Positions 1-8,705 of a DNA stretch of 64,000 nt are shown here, in pieces. The DNA is from JAOUGY01 sp963792365 (GTDB lineage Bacteria; Actinomycetota; Acidimicrobiia; Spongiisociales; ZC4RG35): assembly GCA_963792365.1 (NCBI GenBank), contig CAWBVW010000010.1:162927-226926 (forward strand), read 5' to 3'. Both the position numbers and the translations under genes were made by a program. Position 1 is the first letter of the stretch. Each line of letters begins with the position of its first letter. The notes beneath the pieces are model-generated. The model was not told the DNA's origin. It did no database searches and saw nothing but the letters and a program-made list of their open reading frames with translations.

Positions 1-333
1 CATGAAAGCGTCATGGAGCGTGGAGGCCGAGTAACCGTAGCCGACGTTCTCACCGAGCTTGGCCCACCCGTCCGCGATCACCGAACCGAGGTTGGGATTG
101 TGGAACAGGTAGCCGGCGTCGGCCATGCGCTCGGCCTGGGCGACGGCTCCATCGACGAGCTCATCCATCACGTCCAGCGGTCCCAGGCCGCGGGCGCCTC
201 GCTCGTCATTGAGCAGAGTGAGGAACTCCTCGTCGAGCGCCGTCGGGAGCTGTGCAGCGGCGGCCGCCGGTGCCAGTTGAGCGAACACCGTCATGCACGC
301 CATCACGAAGACCACGACTCTCGATGACCACAT
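1..333 (-). CDS. CAP-domain secreted protein (3' end cut by window)
   Basis: The reverse strand is open from an ATG at 333 to the window edge, giving 111 residues with no stop, so the C-terminus lies outside. Residues 1-26 form a signal peptide (basic start, hydrophobic core, Ala-rich end). The mature part opens with LNDERGARGLGPL (about 41-53), then His78 in YLFHNPNL and GENVGYG (94-100). These are the usual conserved blocks of the CAP/SCP-like family, whose bacterial members are exported and of largely unknown biochemical role. The gene follows the tricorn-like protease on the same strand, 93 bases downstream. A perfect hairpin sits nine bases upstream of the start codon. The family call is firm; the function is not known. 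Confidence 0.8.
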   Translation of the reverse strand, partial: MWSSRVVVFVMACMTVFAQLAPAAAAAQLPTALDEEFLTLLNDERGARGLGPLDVMDELVDGAVAQAERMADAGYLFHNPNLGSVIADGWAKLGENVGYGYSASTLHDAFM

Positions 334-342
334 GCCCGCCCC

Positions 343-358
343 ATCGGCAAAAGCCGAT
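343..358 (-). promoter_or_regulatory. Perfect hairpin next to the CAP gene start
   Basis: ATCGGC and GCCGAT arms flank a four-base loop, ending nine bases upstream of the ATG at 333, so the hairpin sits beside the ribosome-binding region in the mRNA. It could limit translation initiation; this is inference. It does not match the c-di-GMP or c-di-AMP riboswitch consensus that I know. Confidence 0.3.
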
Positions 359-393
359 TCCAAACTTGAGGACGGGCATCGAATTCTCCTATC

Positions 394-411
394 TCGGGAC
401 CTTCGGCCCGA
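394..411 (-). terminator. Short hairpin after the tricorn-like gene
   Basis: TCGGG(A)CC and GGCCCGA arms with a TTC loop and one bulged A lie 16 bases past the stop codon of the protease gene. No T-run follows, so this is only a weak intrinsic terminator candidate or a 3'-end stabiliser. Confidence 0.3.
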
Positions 412-426
412 ATCCGGTCAGCGGGC

Positions 427-3400
427 TCAAGCCAGGGGCAATGTCGGCGGCGCCGTAGATGGGCGGATCGAAAAGTCGGGCGGCGGCGGAGCCACATCGA
501 TCTGACCGATCACCTCCGCGATGGCGCGTTCCAGTTGGGGGTCGGTTCCGGCCTCGTGAGGTGCAATCACCACTTCGATGTCCGGATCCGTTCCGTAGTT
601 CTCCACCTGGTACCCCACGTCGTAGAACCACGTGGAGAACTCGGGCTGCGTGGTCACGGTGCCGTCGACCAGAGCGTGTTGCGGCCAGATCCCGACGACT
701 CCACCCCACGTGCGGGTTCCGATGAGAGGCCCGAGCCCGGCGAGCTTGAAAGTGTGCGAGAAGATGTCACCGTCCGAGCCCGCCATCTCGTTCGTGATGC
801 ACGCCATGGGCCCCATCGGCGCATCCGCAGGGAATGCGTACGGCTCCCTCCAGCGAGTCACCCGATATCCCAAACGACGCCGCGCAAGCTTCTCGAGCAG
901 GAGCTGACTGACGTTTCCGCCGCGATTGAACCTGACATCGAGGACGAGGCCCTCCTTGTCGACCTCCGCCCGCCACGAGCGATGGAACTCAGCGAAGCCC
1001 GCAGCTTGCATGTCCGGAATGTGGATGTATCCGACACGCCCTTCCGTGGCTTCGGCGACGAACCCTCGATTGGCCTCGACCCAATCGCGATATCGGAGCG
1101 CGAACTCCGATCCGAGAGGTGTGACGACGACAGTCCGTGGCTTGCGCCGCCCGCGGGCGACGGTCAGGCGCACCGGGCGGTTTGCCCGATCCACGAGCTG
1201 ACTGTCGGGAGACGTGGTTCGGTCCAGCGCAACACCATCCACGGCGAGGATTCGATCGCCTTCTCGCAGGTCGACACCGGGAGCGGCGAGCGGAGACGTC
1301 GCCTTCGCGTTCCAGGGGTCGCCTAGCGGAATCCGGTGGATCCTCCAGGCTCCCCGATCGAATCGGAGGTCGACTCCCAAACGACCGAGTGTCCATGTGG
1401 GTTCCGGCAAGTAGTCACCCCCGAGCTCGTATGCGTGACTCGTTCCGAGCTCGCCCTGCATCTCCCACATGAGGTCGCTGAACTCGGAGCGTGACGCGAG
1501 CCGATCCACCAGACCTGCATAGCGGCTGTGGACGGCGAGCCAGTCGACTCCGGTCATGTCTTCGGCCCAGAAGTGATCCCGTTGAAGTCGCCACGCCTCC
1601 GAGAACATCTGCCGCCACTCCTCCAGCGGACGAATCTCAACGCGGAAGCGATCGAGATCCACCCAGCCGGTTTCTCGCGATGCAACGTCTTTGCCGGCCT
1701 TGTCGTCCTTCCACGCTGCAGGCACCACCCGGACGCGGCTGCGGGCCACCACCGCCAGCGTCTTGGCATCGCCGGACACGCCGAAGCCTCTCACACCGTC
1801 GGCGATGTTCTCCGTCCGGTCGTTTCCGAAGTCCCAAGCCTGGAGCGTCCCGAGCGGGGCTTCGGAGTCCAGCCACGGCGTCCCGGCGGCCCCCGTGACG
1901 GGCCACGACATGAACCAGGCCCGGCCTCGCCCCAACACCAGTCCGCGGTACCGACCGACCGGCACCGGGAATGCCTCGATCCGGTGCTCGATGCCATCGA
2001 AGTCGATCACCACCTCCTTCTCGGCCCCTCCGTCATCGCCGTTGGCAGGAGGGGCGCCCGGCGTGCGGGGTGCGCGGCCGGCAATCGAGAACGGCGACAC
2101 CTCGTCATTCGACAGCGTGACCAACATCGGAATCGTCGAGCGGGGAAATCCGTAATCGTGGAACATGGAGTCGGCCACCGGGTCCGCCACGCGCGACGAC
2201 AGGAACCCCAGATATCGTCCATCGGGGTCGAACGATGGCGAGTGGTCCACGAACTCGGGCCGTCCCAGAACACGGGTTCGCCGGCTCTGCGTGTCGTAGA
2301 GGTGGATGTTCGAGGTGGTCCGCGATGTCGCGGCACCAAAAGCCAGCCACCGGCCATCGGGGGACCATCCCACACCGGCGATCCAGGAGTGCGGAGACCG
2401 ATGAACCAGACGGGCCGAGCGCCGGGTCAGATCGACGACCCACAACTCGTGGCGATGGTTGCTGACCGCCACCCGCGAACCACCGGCCGGAGCCGGAGCG
2501 ATGGTACGAAAGCGGCCCAGATCCCGGTCGACCACGACCGGTTCGCCGGTGCCATCGGACCGTTCGACAACGAGTCGCTCCTCCCCCGAAGAATCGGAGA
2601 CGCTGACGACTCTCTCGCCGTCCGGCAGCCAGCTGGTCATGCGACGCCGATGCCGTGAGATCTCACCAAGTCGAACAGGTGCCCCCTCCCACAGAGGCGC
2701 CGTGAAAGCCGCACCCCGCGCCACCAGCGCCAGCGAGTGCCCTTCCGGGTGGAGATCCACCGATTCGAGACGCTTGGCGGCCGACACGTGCCTGCGGTTC
2801 AAATGGGATCGGGCGGAGACGACCTCGATGTCAACGATCCGGTTTTCACCGGTCCGCGGGTCGAGCACCCAGAGGTCGGCACCACAGTGGTACACGATGC
2901 GCCGTCCATCGGTGGAGGGAAACCGGGCGTAGAACCCCTCGTGGGAGGTGTGGCGAGTGAGGCCGGCACCGGTGGGCGTGACCGAGTAGATGTTTCCGGT
3001 GCCCTCGTGATCCGACAGGAAGTAGATTCGGCGGCCGATCCACATCGGGGCGGCGAGATTGCCATCGAGACCAACGAGCGGAGCGAATGTGCCCTCCCCT
3101 GTCCGATCGACCCACAGACTTCCGGCACGTCCCCCCCGATACCGTTTCCATCGGGCCGGATCGAACGCGTTTCGCCCGAGCGCCATCGCACCTCTCGGCC
3201 CGAAAGTGATCGAGAAGGCAGGCCCCACACCGAGCTCCTCAGGCTGGGTGCCGTCGACCGGCACCGCCCAAAGGTGGGTCCAACCCGAGAACGGCTGGCG
3301 GTGATCCGAGGCGGCCATGACCCCTGACCCGTCGGGCCGCCAGCCGATCACCTGGGTCGTGGAGCCCAGATGAGACAGCCGCAGACTGGGACCGCCCGTT

Positions 3401-3621
3401 GGATCCATCAGGTGGATCTCGGGTCGACCCTCGTCCCGGCTGATGAACGCCAGATGCTCGCCATCGGGCGAGAATCTCGGATACGTATGGCTTCCAGGGT
3501 TCGCCGTCAGCCTCGATGCGTTGCCACCGGCGACGTCGACTCTCCACAGGTCGTCTTCGGAGACAAACACGATCACGTCGTCGTAGATGGTGGGATGTCG
3601 GTAGTAGCCACGCGTGGCCAA
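427..3621 (-). CDS. Tricorn-like protease (beta-propeller, PDZ, S41-type protease)
   Basis: A protein of 1064 residues, close to the length of Thermoplasma tricorn, which cuts peptides released by larger proteases. The N-terminal 600 residues are WD/TolB-like propeller repeats (SPDGEHLAFISRD, SPDGRWLAFGAAT). A PDZ-like segment (APGVDLREGDRILAVDGV) precedes the catalytic half. The family's catalytic blocks are present: GTSHAYELGG with the His near residue 730, and NEMAGSDGDIFSHTFK with the nucleophilic Ser near residue 947, followed by LIGTRTWGGVVG. I chose the TTG at 3621 because a GGGAAGGGAG ribosome-binding site lies just upstream and propeller homology begins there; the frame stays open upstream to 3927 without family resemblance. 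No signal peptide is visible, so it is probably cytosolic. Confidence 0.9.
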   Translation of the reverse strand: MATRGYYRHPTIYDDVIVFVSEDDLWRVDVAGGNASRLTANPGSHTYPRFSPDGEHLAFISRDEGRPEIHLMDPTGGPSLRLSHLGSTTQVIGWRPDGSGVMAASDHRQPFSGWTHLWAVPVDGTQPEELGVGPAFSITFGPRGAMALGRNAFDPARWKRYRGGRAGSLWVDRTGEGTFAPLVGLDGNLAAPMWIGRRIYFLSDHEGTGNIYSVTPTGAGLTRHTSHEGFYARFPSTDGRRIVYHCGADLWVLDPRTGENRIVDIEVVSARSHLNRRHVSAAKRLESVDLHPEGHSLALVARGAAFTAPLWEGAPVRLGEISRHRRRMTSWLPDGERVVSVSDSSGEERLVVERSDGTGEPVVVDRDLGRFRTIAPAPAGGSRVAVSNHRHELWVVDLTRRSARLVHRSPHSWIAGVGWSPDGRWLAFGAATSRTTSNIHLYDTQSRRTRVLGRPEFVDHSPSFDPDGRYLGFLSSRVADPVADSMFHDYGFPRSTIPMLVTLSNDEVSPFSIAGRAPRTPGAPPANGDDGGAEKEVVIDFDGIEHRIEAFPVPVGRYRGLVLGRGRAWFMSWPVTGAAGTPWLDSEAPLGTLQAWDFGNDRTENIADGVRGFGVSGDAKTLAVVARSRVRVVPAAWKDDKAGKDVASRETGWVDLDRFRVEIRPLEEWRQMFSEAWRLQRDHFWAEDMTGVDWLAVHSRYAGLVDRLASRSEFSDLMWEMQGELGTSHAYELGGDYLPEPTWTLGRLGVDLRFDRGAWRIHRIPLGDPWNAKATSPLAAPGVDLREGDRILAVDGVALDRTTSPDSQLVDRANRPVRLTVARGRRKPRTVVVTPLGSEFALRYRDWVEANRGFVAEATEGRVGYIHIPDMQAAGFAEFHRSWRAEVDKEGLVLDVRFNRGGNVSQLLLEKLARRRLGYRVTRWREPYAFPADAPMGPMACITNEMAGSDGDIFSHTFKLAGLGPLIGTRTWGGVVGIWPQHALVDGTVTTQPEFSTWFYDVGYQVENYGTDPDIEVVIAPHEAGTDPQLERAIAEVIGQIDVAPPPPDFSIRPSTAPPTLPLA

Positions 3622-3686
3622 GCAGGCTCCCTTCCCGGGGGCGCCGGAGACTAATGCGTCCAGGCGCAGCGTCTGGCGTCGCCTCG

Positions 3687-4865
3687 TCAGCCGCTGCGGA
3701 TGTCGGCGAGGAAGTCCAGCACCGCCATCTCGTACCTCGTCGGATCGACGTTCCACGCGAGGTCTGCCTCGGCCCCTTCGATCTCGACCAGACGCACCAG
3801 ACCGGGGCGCATGTCGACAAGGGTCCGACTGTCCTCGATCGGGTGCAAGCTGTCGGCTCCACCATGCAGGATGAGCACGGGGGCGACCACCTGATCGGCA
3901 CGCGACAGGTAGTCGACCGTGTCCCACGTGACCCCGTACCGAATGGACGCCAGGACCGCCCCGGTGGCAGAGACAGTGCTCGGGAGGGCCCCGATGATCC
4001 CGCCCTGACGCTGCGCCGCTTGGTACCGCACCGCTGACTCGGCGTCCAATACCGGCGAGTCGAGGATCGCACCGGCGATGTCCAGGTCGCGGTACATCTC
4101 GGCGAGGACGATGGATGCCCCCGACCCGTACCCGGCCAGGACGATGCGTGACGCCCCGGACTGCCGGGCGTCGGCGACTGCAGCGGCGAGGTCGTCTCGC
4201 TCATCGACGCCGTATGTGAAGCGACCATCGGGGCCGGCCGGCTGTCCGTCGTCATTCCGGTAGGTGATCGAACGTTGTGACAGACTCTCGTCAGCCAAGA
4301 TCGCCATCATCCGGAGGGCCTGGTCGGGACCGGTGGTGTGATCGTGCACGTGGATGATCCACGTGTCCCCGCTCCCGACATCCCAGGTCTCCATCGGACC
4401 GAGAGGCGACGCATATGTGGTCTCCCGCAATCCGAGATCCACGGCCAGTCTCGATGCGGGTTGTGCCGTGCGATCCACGTTCCCGAACGATCCGAGCGCG
4501 GGCTCAGCGCCATCGAGAATCTCGAAGGTGCGAACAACGTCACCGTCGGTGACGGCGATCACCTCGCCGAGGCGGAGGTACGACCTGTCGGTTTGGAACC
4601 CGACGACCCCGGCGTCGGCAACGTCGTCGTCGGCACCGGCGGCCGGTCGCAGCACGACACGATCGGACTCGACGCCGATCACCGCGCCGTCGTCGACCTC
4701 GAGATCCGTCTCTGCCGACAGCACATCGGTGTCGATCCAGGACGAGATCAGCCACCCGCCGACGGCATGGAGAAGGAGCAGCGCGATGACCGCAACGAGG
4801 ACGGTCCCACCGATGAATCGCCTCAAAGGCGACTTTGTCGGCGCCTCCGTCGCATAGGGGTGCAT
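3687..4865 (-). CDS. Membrane-anchored alpha/beta hydrolase, catalytic His replaced
   Basis: A 392-residue protein with one N-terminal membrane segment (about residues 17-38) and an extracytoplasmic alpha/beta hydrolase domain. The nucleophile elbow GYGSGAS and the acid in HGGADSLHP are present. In the block where family members carry the catalytic His (GA-x-H...AWN), this protein reads GAEADLAWN, with Ala367 (codon GCA, complement 3765-3767) at the His position. It may therefore be inactive or use another residue. The frame stays open to 4904; I took the ATG at 4865 because it directly precedes the basic and hydrophobic anchor. It lies 65 bases upstream of the tricorn-like gene on the same strand, so the two may be co-transcribed. 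The substrate is unknown. Confidence 0.7.
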   Translation of the reverse strand: MHPYATEAPTKSPLRRFIGGTVLVAVIALLLLHAVGGWLISSWIDTDVLSAETDLEVDDGAVIGVESDRVVLRPAAGADDDVADAGVVGFQTDRSYLRLGEVIAVTDGDVVRTFEILDGAEPALGSFGNVDRTAQPASRLAVDLGLRETTYASPLGPMETWDVGSGDTWIIHVHDHTTGPDQALRMMAILADESLSQRSITYRNDDGQPAGPDGRFTYGVDERDDLAAAVADARQSGASRIVLAGYGSGASIVLAEMYRDLDIAGAILDSPVLDAESAVRYQAAQRQGGIIGALPSTVSATGAVLASIRYGVTWDTVDYLSRADQVVAPVLILHGGADSLHPIEDSRTLVDMRPGLVRLVEIEGAEADLAWNVDPTRYEMAVLDFLADIRSG

Positions 4866-4935
4866 GCGCTCATTGTGGCCAGCCACCAAGCCATGTCCAC
4901 CCATCAGGGCGGAAAAAGCTCGGTTGGAGGCCCGT

Positions 4936-5940
4936 TCAGGGCGGGACCGGAAGGGCTCCTACCAGCAGACCTTCGGCGTCCACCACCGGGATTGCTGCGC
5001 CGCTGAATCTTGGAGCCAGGACCATCGCCTCGTCCACCGGGGCGTGCAATTCGACCGAGATCGGCGCCTCCATGACCGACTGAACCGGCACCCCCGGATC
5101 GGCGACCTCGAGGGCACCCCTCCGAACGATCCCGATCAACTCCGCTCGGTCGACAACCGCAAGAACTTCATCCGAATGAAGCCGAAGCACGTCGATGGCC
5201 TCGCGATAGGGCCCCACGAAGACGGGGTCCTCCATCACCTGGAAGACCTTGTCGGGTTGCCGTCGGACCACGACCGCTCCCGCAGCCGCCTCGGATCGCA
5301 ACTTGGCGCCAGGACCGAGGAAGTTCCGCTGCAGCCAACCGCCTCCCGGGGCCCCGATCACGAGAATGGATCGTTCCGGCAACTGACGGACGAGGTCGGC
5401 CGCGTCGGTCGCCTGGGTGATCCGGTACTCGATGCGAGGCTCGTCCTCATACAGCCGCTCCACGGCCGCCACCGCCCTGCCCCTATCGTCGTCTTCCTGG
5501 TAGGCGCTGGTCACGAGCCCCTCGATCCCAAGCCTCTCAGCCAGGCGCCGTGCGAGGCGGACTGCCAGCAACGAGTGAGGACCGCCGGCGGCGGCCGCCA
5601 CGACGGCAGCCGCTTGGTCGACCTGGAACCCGATCGGCGTCGCGTTGTTGACGAGATCGAACCCTCCGGCGATCCGCCGGGACACCAACAACTCGGCGCG
5701 GTGTCGGATCACCGACTCGGTGACGTCGCCGGTGACCCGCACAGGGTCGATCTCAGACAGAATCTCGGCCAGCTCTCCGCAACCCTCGCCACGCGTCCAG
5801 AGCACCGGACGCGCAACGGCAGAGTGCCCCCGATCGGTGATGCGCATCGGTGTGGGACCGTAGTCGACGCGAGGGACAAGCACCTGAGTCGTGCATTCGA
5901 TCGGCAGCGGAACGTGGCGGTACTGTTGCTCTGTGCGCAT
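4936..5940 (-). CDS. USP-like and CBS-pair protein
   Basis: A soluble protein of 334 residues in two parts. The middle (about 100-230) resembles the universal stress protein fold and ends with the nucleotide-loop-like stretch SILVIGAPGGGWLQRNFLG followed by GAVVVRR. The last 100 residues hold two CBS repeats (DPVFVGPYREAIDVLRL and APISVELHAPVDEAMVLAP), which in known proteins bind adenosine nucleotides. It probably senses energy state, but the target is unknown. The ATG at 5940 overlaps the divergent pntAA start by eight bases; a GTG at 5883 would leave a more normal intergenic space and is an alternative start. The divergent arrangement with the transhydrogenase suggests shared control. Confidence 0.7.
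   Translation of the reverse strand: MRTEQQYRHVPLPIECTTQVLVPRVDYGPTPMRITDRGHSAVARPVLWTRGEGCGELAEILSEIDPVRVTGDVTESVIRHRAELLVSRRIAGGFDLVNNATPIGFQVDQAAAVVAAAAGGPHSLLAVRLARRLAERLGIEGLVTSAYQEDDDRGRAVAAVERLYEDEPRIEYRITQATDAADLVRQLPERSILVIGAPGGGWLQRNFLGPGAKLRSEAAAGAVVVRRQPDKVFQVMEDPVFVGPYREAIDVLRLHSDEVLAVVDRAELIGIVRRGALEVADPGVPVQSVMEAPISVELHAPVDEAMVLAPRFSGAAIPVVDAEGLLVGALPVPP
5921..5932 (+). promoter_or_regulatory. Putative -10 element for leaderless pntAA
   Basis: TACTGT at 5921-5926 fits the TAnnnT -10 pattern and ends six bases before the GTG start of pntAA. There is no Shine-Dalgarno sequence before that GTG, so a leaderless transcript starting at or next to the GTG is plausible. The -35 region is weak (TTCGAT-like). 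Confidence 0.35.
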
Positions 5941-7060
5941 TTCAGTTCCCCGTCAAACCATCCCCGGCGAACGCCGCGTGGCGCTCACCCCCGACGTCGT
6001 TGCCAGGCTGGTTCGGGCCGGACACTCGGTTGCGGTTGCCAGGGGCGCAGGTGCCGGCGCCAGCTATTCGGACGCCGACTACCAATCCGCAGGTGCCGAG
6101 CTCGTCGGCGACTCCGACGCCTGGTCGGCCGACCTCGTGGCAACGGTCGATCGCCCCCTCGAAGGAACACCGGTCAAGGGTGCGGTCATCGGTCTCCTGC
6201 GCCCCTTCGACGACCCGCAGGGCATCGCTTCCATGGCCTCGGGCGGAGCTCTGGTGTTCGCCTTCGAGGCGGTGCCTCGCACCACGAGGGCCCAGGTGGT
6301 CGATGCGCTCTCCTCGCAGGCGACGGTGTCTGGCTACCAGGCCGTCCTCGAGGGTGCAGCCAGGAGCGATCGCCTCTTCCCGATGCTGACGACCGCCGCA
6401 GGCACGATCCGCCCATCCAAGGTGCTCGTCCTCGGCGCCGGAGTCGCCGGACTCCAGGCCATCGCCACGGCAAGGCGCCTCGGCGCCATCGTCTCGGCGT
6501 TCGACGTGCGGTCGGCGGCGGCCGAGCAGGTCAAGAGCCTCGGAGCCCAGTTCATCGAGGTCGAGGCGCCACCACAGGATGCGTCTGCCTCCGGCGGCTA
6601 TGCCCGGGAGGTCGCCGAGGAACAACAGGCGAAGATTCTCGAAGGTCTGGCGCCGCATGTAGCTGCGGCCGACGTGGTCATCAGCACCGCTGCGATCCCG
6701 GGGCGGCCGGCACCACTGCTCATCGACGAAGCGATGGTTGCGTCGATGCGCCCCGGCGCGGTCATCATCGACCTGGCGGCATCGACCGGAGGCAACTGCG
6801 CGGCAACGGAGCCCGGTACCACCGTGACAGTCGATGGAGTGACGATCGTCGGGGACACCGACATCGTGTCCCGGGTGGCACGCGACGCGTCGTCCATGCT
6901 CGCCCGCAACGTCGCTGCATTCATCGAGTTGGTGACTGCAGAAGACGGGGGATTCATCGCCAACTGGGATGACGACATCGTTGCCGAGTCATGCGTCGCA
7001 CGGGACGGCAACCTTGTCCATCCCCGCATCGTCCCTGCCGCCAAGGAGGAGACCCCGTGA
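5933..7060 (+). CDS. pntAA: NAD(P) transhydrogenase subunit alpha part 1
   Basis: The NAD(H)-binding domain I of proton-translocating transhydrogenase, 375 residues, encoded separately from the membrane part as in many actinobacteria and alphaproteobacteria. It opens with the family block VPRQTIPGERRVALTP and carries the Rossmann motif VLVLGAGVAGLQAIATA (about 162-178), then AFDVRSAAAEQVKSLGA. The enzyme transfers hydride between NADH and NADP+ using the proton gradient and supplies NADPH. I start at the GTG (5933) rather than the upstream ATG at 5891, because homology begins with that codon. The stop overlaps the GTG of pntAB by four bases, so the three subunit genes are translationally coupled. 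Confidence 0.93.
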   Translation: MRISVPRQTIPGERRVALTPDVVARLVRAGHSVAVARGAGAGASYSDADYQSAGAELVGDSDAWSADLVATVDRPLEGTPVKGAVIGLLRPFDDPQGIASMASGGALVFAFEAVPRTTRAQVVDALSSQATVSGYQAVLEGAARSDRLFPMLTTAAGTIRPSKVLVLGAGVAGLQAIATARRLGAIVSAFDVRSAAAEQVKSLGAQFIEVEAPPQDASASGGYAREVAEEQQAKILEGLAPHVAAADVVISTAAIPGRPAPLLIDEAMVASMRPGAVIIDLAASTGGNCAATEPGTTVTVDGVTIVGDTDIVSRVARDASSMLARNVAAFIELVTAEDGGFIANWDDDIVAESCVARDGNLVHPRIVPAAKEETP

Positions 7061-7341
7061 GTGAGCTGTTGGTCCCGATCACCGTGTTCGTACTGGCGGC
7101 CTTCGTCGGTCTCGAGGTCATCGCGAAGGTGCCTCCCACCCTGCACACACCGCTGATGTCGGGCTCGAATGCAATCTCGGGTATCTCGATCATCGGTGCG
7201 ATCGTTGCGGCCGGGCACGGTGAGGGTGGCGTGGCAACGGTGCTGGGATTCCTCGCGGTCACGCTGGCCACGATCAACGTGGTGGGCGGATTCCTGGTGA
7301 CCGACCGAATGCTGAAGATGTTCAGGCGAGGCGATCGATGA
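7057..7341 (+). CDS. pntAB: NAD(P) transhydrogenase subunit alpha part 2
   Basis: A small membrane protein of 94 residues with three hydrophobic segments, corresponding to the first membrane block (part of domain II) of transhydrogenase. Recognisable family stretches are FVGLEVIAKVPPTLHTPLMS and GSNAISGISIIGAI. It pairs with the membrane part of PntB to form the proton channel. The GTG start overlaps the pntAA stop and its TGA overlaps the ATG of pntB. Confidence 0.92.
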   Translation: MSELLVPITVFVLAAFVGLEVIAKVPPTLHTPLMSGSNAISGISIIGAIVAAGHGEGGVATVLGFLAVTLATINVVGGFLVTDRMLKMFRRGDR

Positions 7342-8705
7342 ACGGGACACTCGCCGGATTCCTGTATCTGCTGGCGGCGATTCTCTTCATCCTCGGCCTG
7401 AAGCGGCTGTCATCTCCGGCAACCGCCAAGGACGGAAACCGCATGGCGGCCCTCGGGATGCTGGTCGCGGTCATCGTCACCCTGCTCGACCAGCAGATCG
7501 TCAGCTACTGGACGATCATCGCCGGGCTGGTGGTCGGCGCGGCCATCGGCGGCGTTCTCGCCCAACGTGTCGAGATGACCGCGATGCCCCAGCTGGTCGC
7601 AGCCTTCAACGGCTTCGGCGGTGGAGCATCGGCTTTGGTGGCCATGGCCGAGTTGATCCGCGGGGGTTCGGATCTCGTGGTGCGAACGCTGGTGTCGATC
7701 GGTCTGTCCGTTCTGATCGGATCGATCACGTTCTCGGGGAGCTTCGTCGCCTTCGGAAAGCTCCAGGGCATCCTGTCCGGCAAGCCAATCGTCCTTCCGC
7801 TCCAGAAGGCGATCGACGGGATATTGGTGGTGGCGGCTGTCGCCGCCTTCGTCGCCATCTCGATCAATGGCGCCGTCGCAGCAGCGTGGCTCCTGTTCGG
7901 ACTGGCGCTCATCCTGGGCGTCACCCGGACGATGCCCATCGGTGGCGCCGACATGCCCGTCGTGATCTCCTTTCTCAACTCGCTGTCGGGAGTGGCGGCC
8001 TCGGCTGCCGGATTCGTAATCGACTCGAACGCACTGATCATCTCGGGCGCCCTCGTGGGAGCTTCCGGGCTCATCCTCACGAACATCATGGTGAAAGCGA
8101 TGAACCGCACGCTTGGCAACGTGTTGTTCTCGGCATTCGGGGGTGAATCCAGCGGTGACGCATTGGAAGGAGACCGGGTTGCCCGTCGTGGCAGCGCGGA
8201 AGACGTTGCCGTCACGCTTGCGTACGCCCAGCGAGTGATCGTCATACCCGGCTACGGGCTGGCGGTCGCACAGGCGCAGCACGTGATCCGGGAGCTGGCC
8301 GACCTGCTCGGTGAACGCAACGTCGACGTCAGGTACGCCATCCATCCGGTGGCGGGACGCATGCCAGGACACATGAACGTGCTTCTGGCGGAGGCAGACG
8401 TGCCATACGACAAGCTGTACGACCTCGAGGACATCAACCCCGACTTCCCTCGTACCGACGTTGCGCTGGTCGTCGGCGCCAACGATGTGGTCAACCCGCT
8501 CGCCCGCGAGGCGAACTCGGCGATCAGCGGCATGCCGATCCTCGACGCCGACAAGGCCAGCACGGTGGTCGTGGTCAAGCGGAGCCTGTCACCGGGGTTT
8601 GCGGGCATCGACAACCCCCTGTTCTACCTCGAGAACACGATCATGCTGTTCGCTGACGCGAAGCAGGGACTGGCCGACGTTGTGTCCGCCGTGAAGGACC
8701 TGTGA
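7338..8705 (+). CDS. pntB: NAD(P) transhydrogenase subunit beta
   Basis: A 455-residue subunit holding the rest of the membrane domain (about residues 1-260, eight or nine hydrophobic segments) and the NADP(H)-binding domain III at the C-terminus. The membrane part has AAFNGFGGGASALVA; domain III has VIVIPGYGLAVAQAQH, HPVAGRMPGHMNVLLAEA, LVVGANDVVNPLAR and KRSLSPGFAGIDNPLFY, all standard PntB signatures. Its stop overlaps the start of the next small membrane protein, placing that gene in the same operon. Confidence 0.95.
   Translation: MNGTLAGFLYLLAAILFILGLKRLSSPATAKDGNRMAALGMLVAVIVTLLDQQIVSYWTIIAGLVVGAAIGGVLAQRVEMTAMPQLVAAFNGFGGGASALVAMAELIRGGSDLVVRTLVSIGLSVLIGSITFSGSFVAFGKLQGILSGKPIVLPLQKAIDGILVVAAVAAFVAISINGAVAAAWLLFGLALILGVTRTMPIGGADMPVVISFLNSLSGVAASAAGFVIDSNALIISGALVGASGLILTNIMVKAMNRTLGNVLFSAFGGESSGDALEGDRVARRGSAEDVAVTLAYAQRVIVIPGYGLAVAQAQHVIRELADLLGERNVDVRYAIHPVAGRMPGHMNVLLAEADVPYDKLYDLEDINPDFPRTDVALVVGANDVVNPLAREANSAISGMPILDADKASTVVVVKRSLSPGFAGIDNPLFYLENTIMLFADAKQGLADVVSAVKDL

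Noticed and set aside
341..426. c-di-GMP riboswitch before the CAP gene
   Set aside because: No match to the conserved GEMM core; only a simple hairpin is visible.
3622..3927. N-terminal extension of the tricorn-like protease
   Set aside because: The added residues have no similarity to the family, overlap the next gene, and a good ribosome-binding site precedes the TTG at 3621.
4864..6972. A 702-codon open frame on the plus strand across three genes
   Set aside because: It is Arg/Gly/His-rich with no domain, and it overlaps the well-supported USP/CBS gene and pntAA; a high-GC shadow.
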